This document shows, one piece after another, positions 63,843-64,000 of a stretch of DNA of 64,000 nucleotides. The position numbers and the translations under genes were made by a program. The first letter of the stretch is position 1. Every line of letters begins with the position of its first letter. The notes under the pieces are model-generated. The model was given only the letters and a program-made list of their open reading frames with translations, searched no databases and was not told the DNA's origin. The stretch is taken from NCBI RefSeq assembly GCF_000166775.1, contig NC_014720.1, positions 2,288,501-2,352,500 of the forward strand. The letters are read 5' to 3'. The DNA comes from Caldicellulosiruptor kronotskyensis 2002 (lineage in GTDB: Bacteria; Bacillota; Thermoanaerobacteria; Caldicellulosiruptorales; Caldicellulosiruptoraceae).

Positions 63843-64000
63843 ATGTCAAGAATAGAAAAAGATTTCTTGGGCAGTATTGAACTTTCTGACATTGAACTTT
63901 ATGGAATTCACACAAAACGCGCTTTTGCTAATTTTAACGTCTCTGGAAAGAGTGTTGACAAAGATTTAATAAAAGCGTTTGTCATGGTCAAAAAAGCGTG
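63843..64000 (+). CDS. aspA: Aspartate ammonia-lyase (partial, cut by window end)
   Basis: The 52 visible residues begin MSRIEKDFLGSIELSDIELYGIHTKRAFANF, the N terminus of the aspartase/fumarase superfamily. The phrase YGI.T.RA..NF..SG matches aspartate ammonia-lyase rather than fumarase (which has YG.QT.R...NF.IG). AGGAGAG precedes the ATG. It would give fumarate and ammonia from aspartate. The rest lies beyond 64000. Confidence 0.82.
   Translation, partial: MSRIEKDFLGSIELSDIELYGIHTKRAFANFNVSGKSVDKDLIKAFVMVKKA

Overview
The window reads as a low-GC, anaerobic, fermentative Firmicute. Supporting features are AGGAGG-type ribosome sites, sigma-A promoters of the TTGACA-N17-TATAAT kind, a large Bacillus/Clostridium-type SRP RNA, YaaT/YaaR/c-di-AMP-receptor genes in the order tmk-yaaQ-yaaR-holB-yaaT, an Re-type citrate synthase and a compact nif operon with nifI1/nifI2 between nifH and nifD. 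The gene content best fits a thermophilic Clostridia-like bacterium such as Caldicellulosiruptor. The genus is an inference, not something proved by the sequence.

Layout. 0-12 kb: end of a membrane protein/sensor kinase pair, tRNA-Ser, a zinc alcohol dehydrogenase with a GH130 enzyme, a G5/3D cell-wall protein, DedA, CoA-disulfide reductase-rhodanese, a secreted repeat protein, a nucleoside kinase and a GGDEF protein. 12-16 kb: SRP RNA and a diverged cyanophycin-synthetase-like enzyme. 15-19 kb: aconitase, NAD-type isocitrate dehydrogenase and a GntR/FadR regulator. 19-21 kb: an orphan amino-acid binding protein and an ISLre2-family remnant. 21-33 kb: a minus-strand nitrogen-fixation region in the order amtB-glnK, then nifH-nifI1-nifI2-nifD-nifK-nifE-nifB-nifX-like-modA-modB-nifV-like. 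It has no nifN and no modC. 33-35 kb: a complete ISL3-family element with an 8-bp target duplication, inserted between amtB and a strong promoter plus terminator leader. 35-37 kb: an AbiEii-type toxin pair and Re-citrate synthase. 37-45 kb: housekeeping genes, a fumarase beta subunit and a ferredoxin. 45-52 kb: citramalate synthase, leuA, ilvC, ilvN and ilvB (branched-chain amino acids). 52-55 kb: SDR, metallo-hydrolase and amidohydrolase. 55-64 kb: an accessory region of secreted or membrane-anchored proteins of unknown function, cut by recent duplications and pseudogene fragments. It ends with a papain-like protease broken by a TAG and the start of aspartate ammonia-lyase.

How the genes fit together. 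Re-citrate synthase (36 kb), aconitase and isocitrate dehydrogenase make 2-oxoglutarate, the carbon skeleton for ammonia assimilation. Both transcription units carry the same 18-bp near-palindrome (TTGTATA-N4-TATACAA type) at the promoter or in the 5' leader, which suggests one regulon run by the GntR protein encoded with aconitase. 2-Oxoglutarate is also the known effector of the PII-type proteins GlnK and NifI1/NifI2 in the nif region, so carbon and nitrogen metabolism meet in this window. The truncated, nif-linked paralogue of Re-citrate synthase is the best candidate for the homocitrate synthase that FeMo-cofactor needs.

Most informative points for follow-up: the nifN-less nitrogenase operon, the shared operator, two look-alike terminator leaders (amtB side and livK), the structured glnK-nifH spacer with two mutually exclusive long stems, and the mosaic duplications at 54-60 kb. 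Start sites were often moved inward from the longest frame to match a ribosome site, and the reason is given in each entry.
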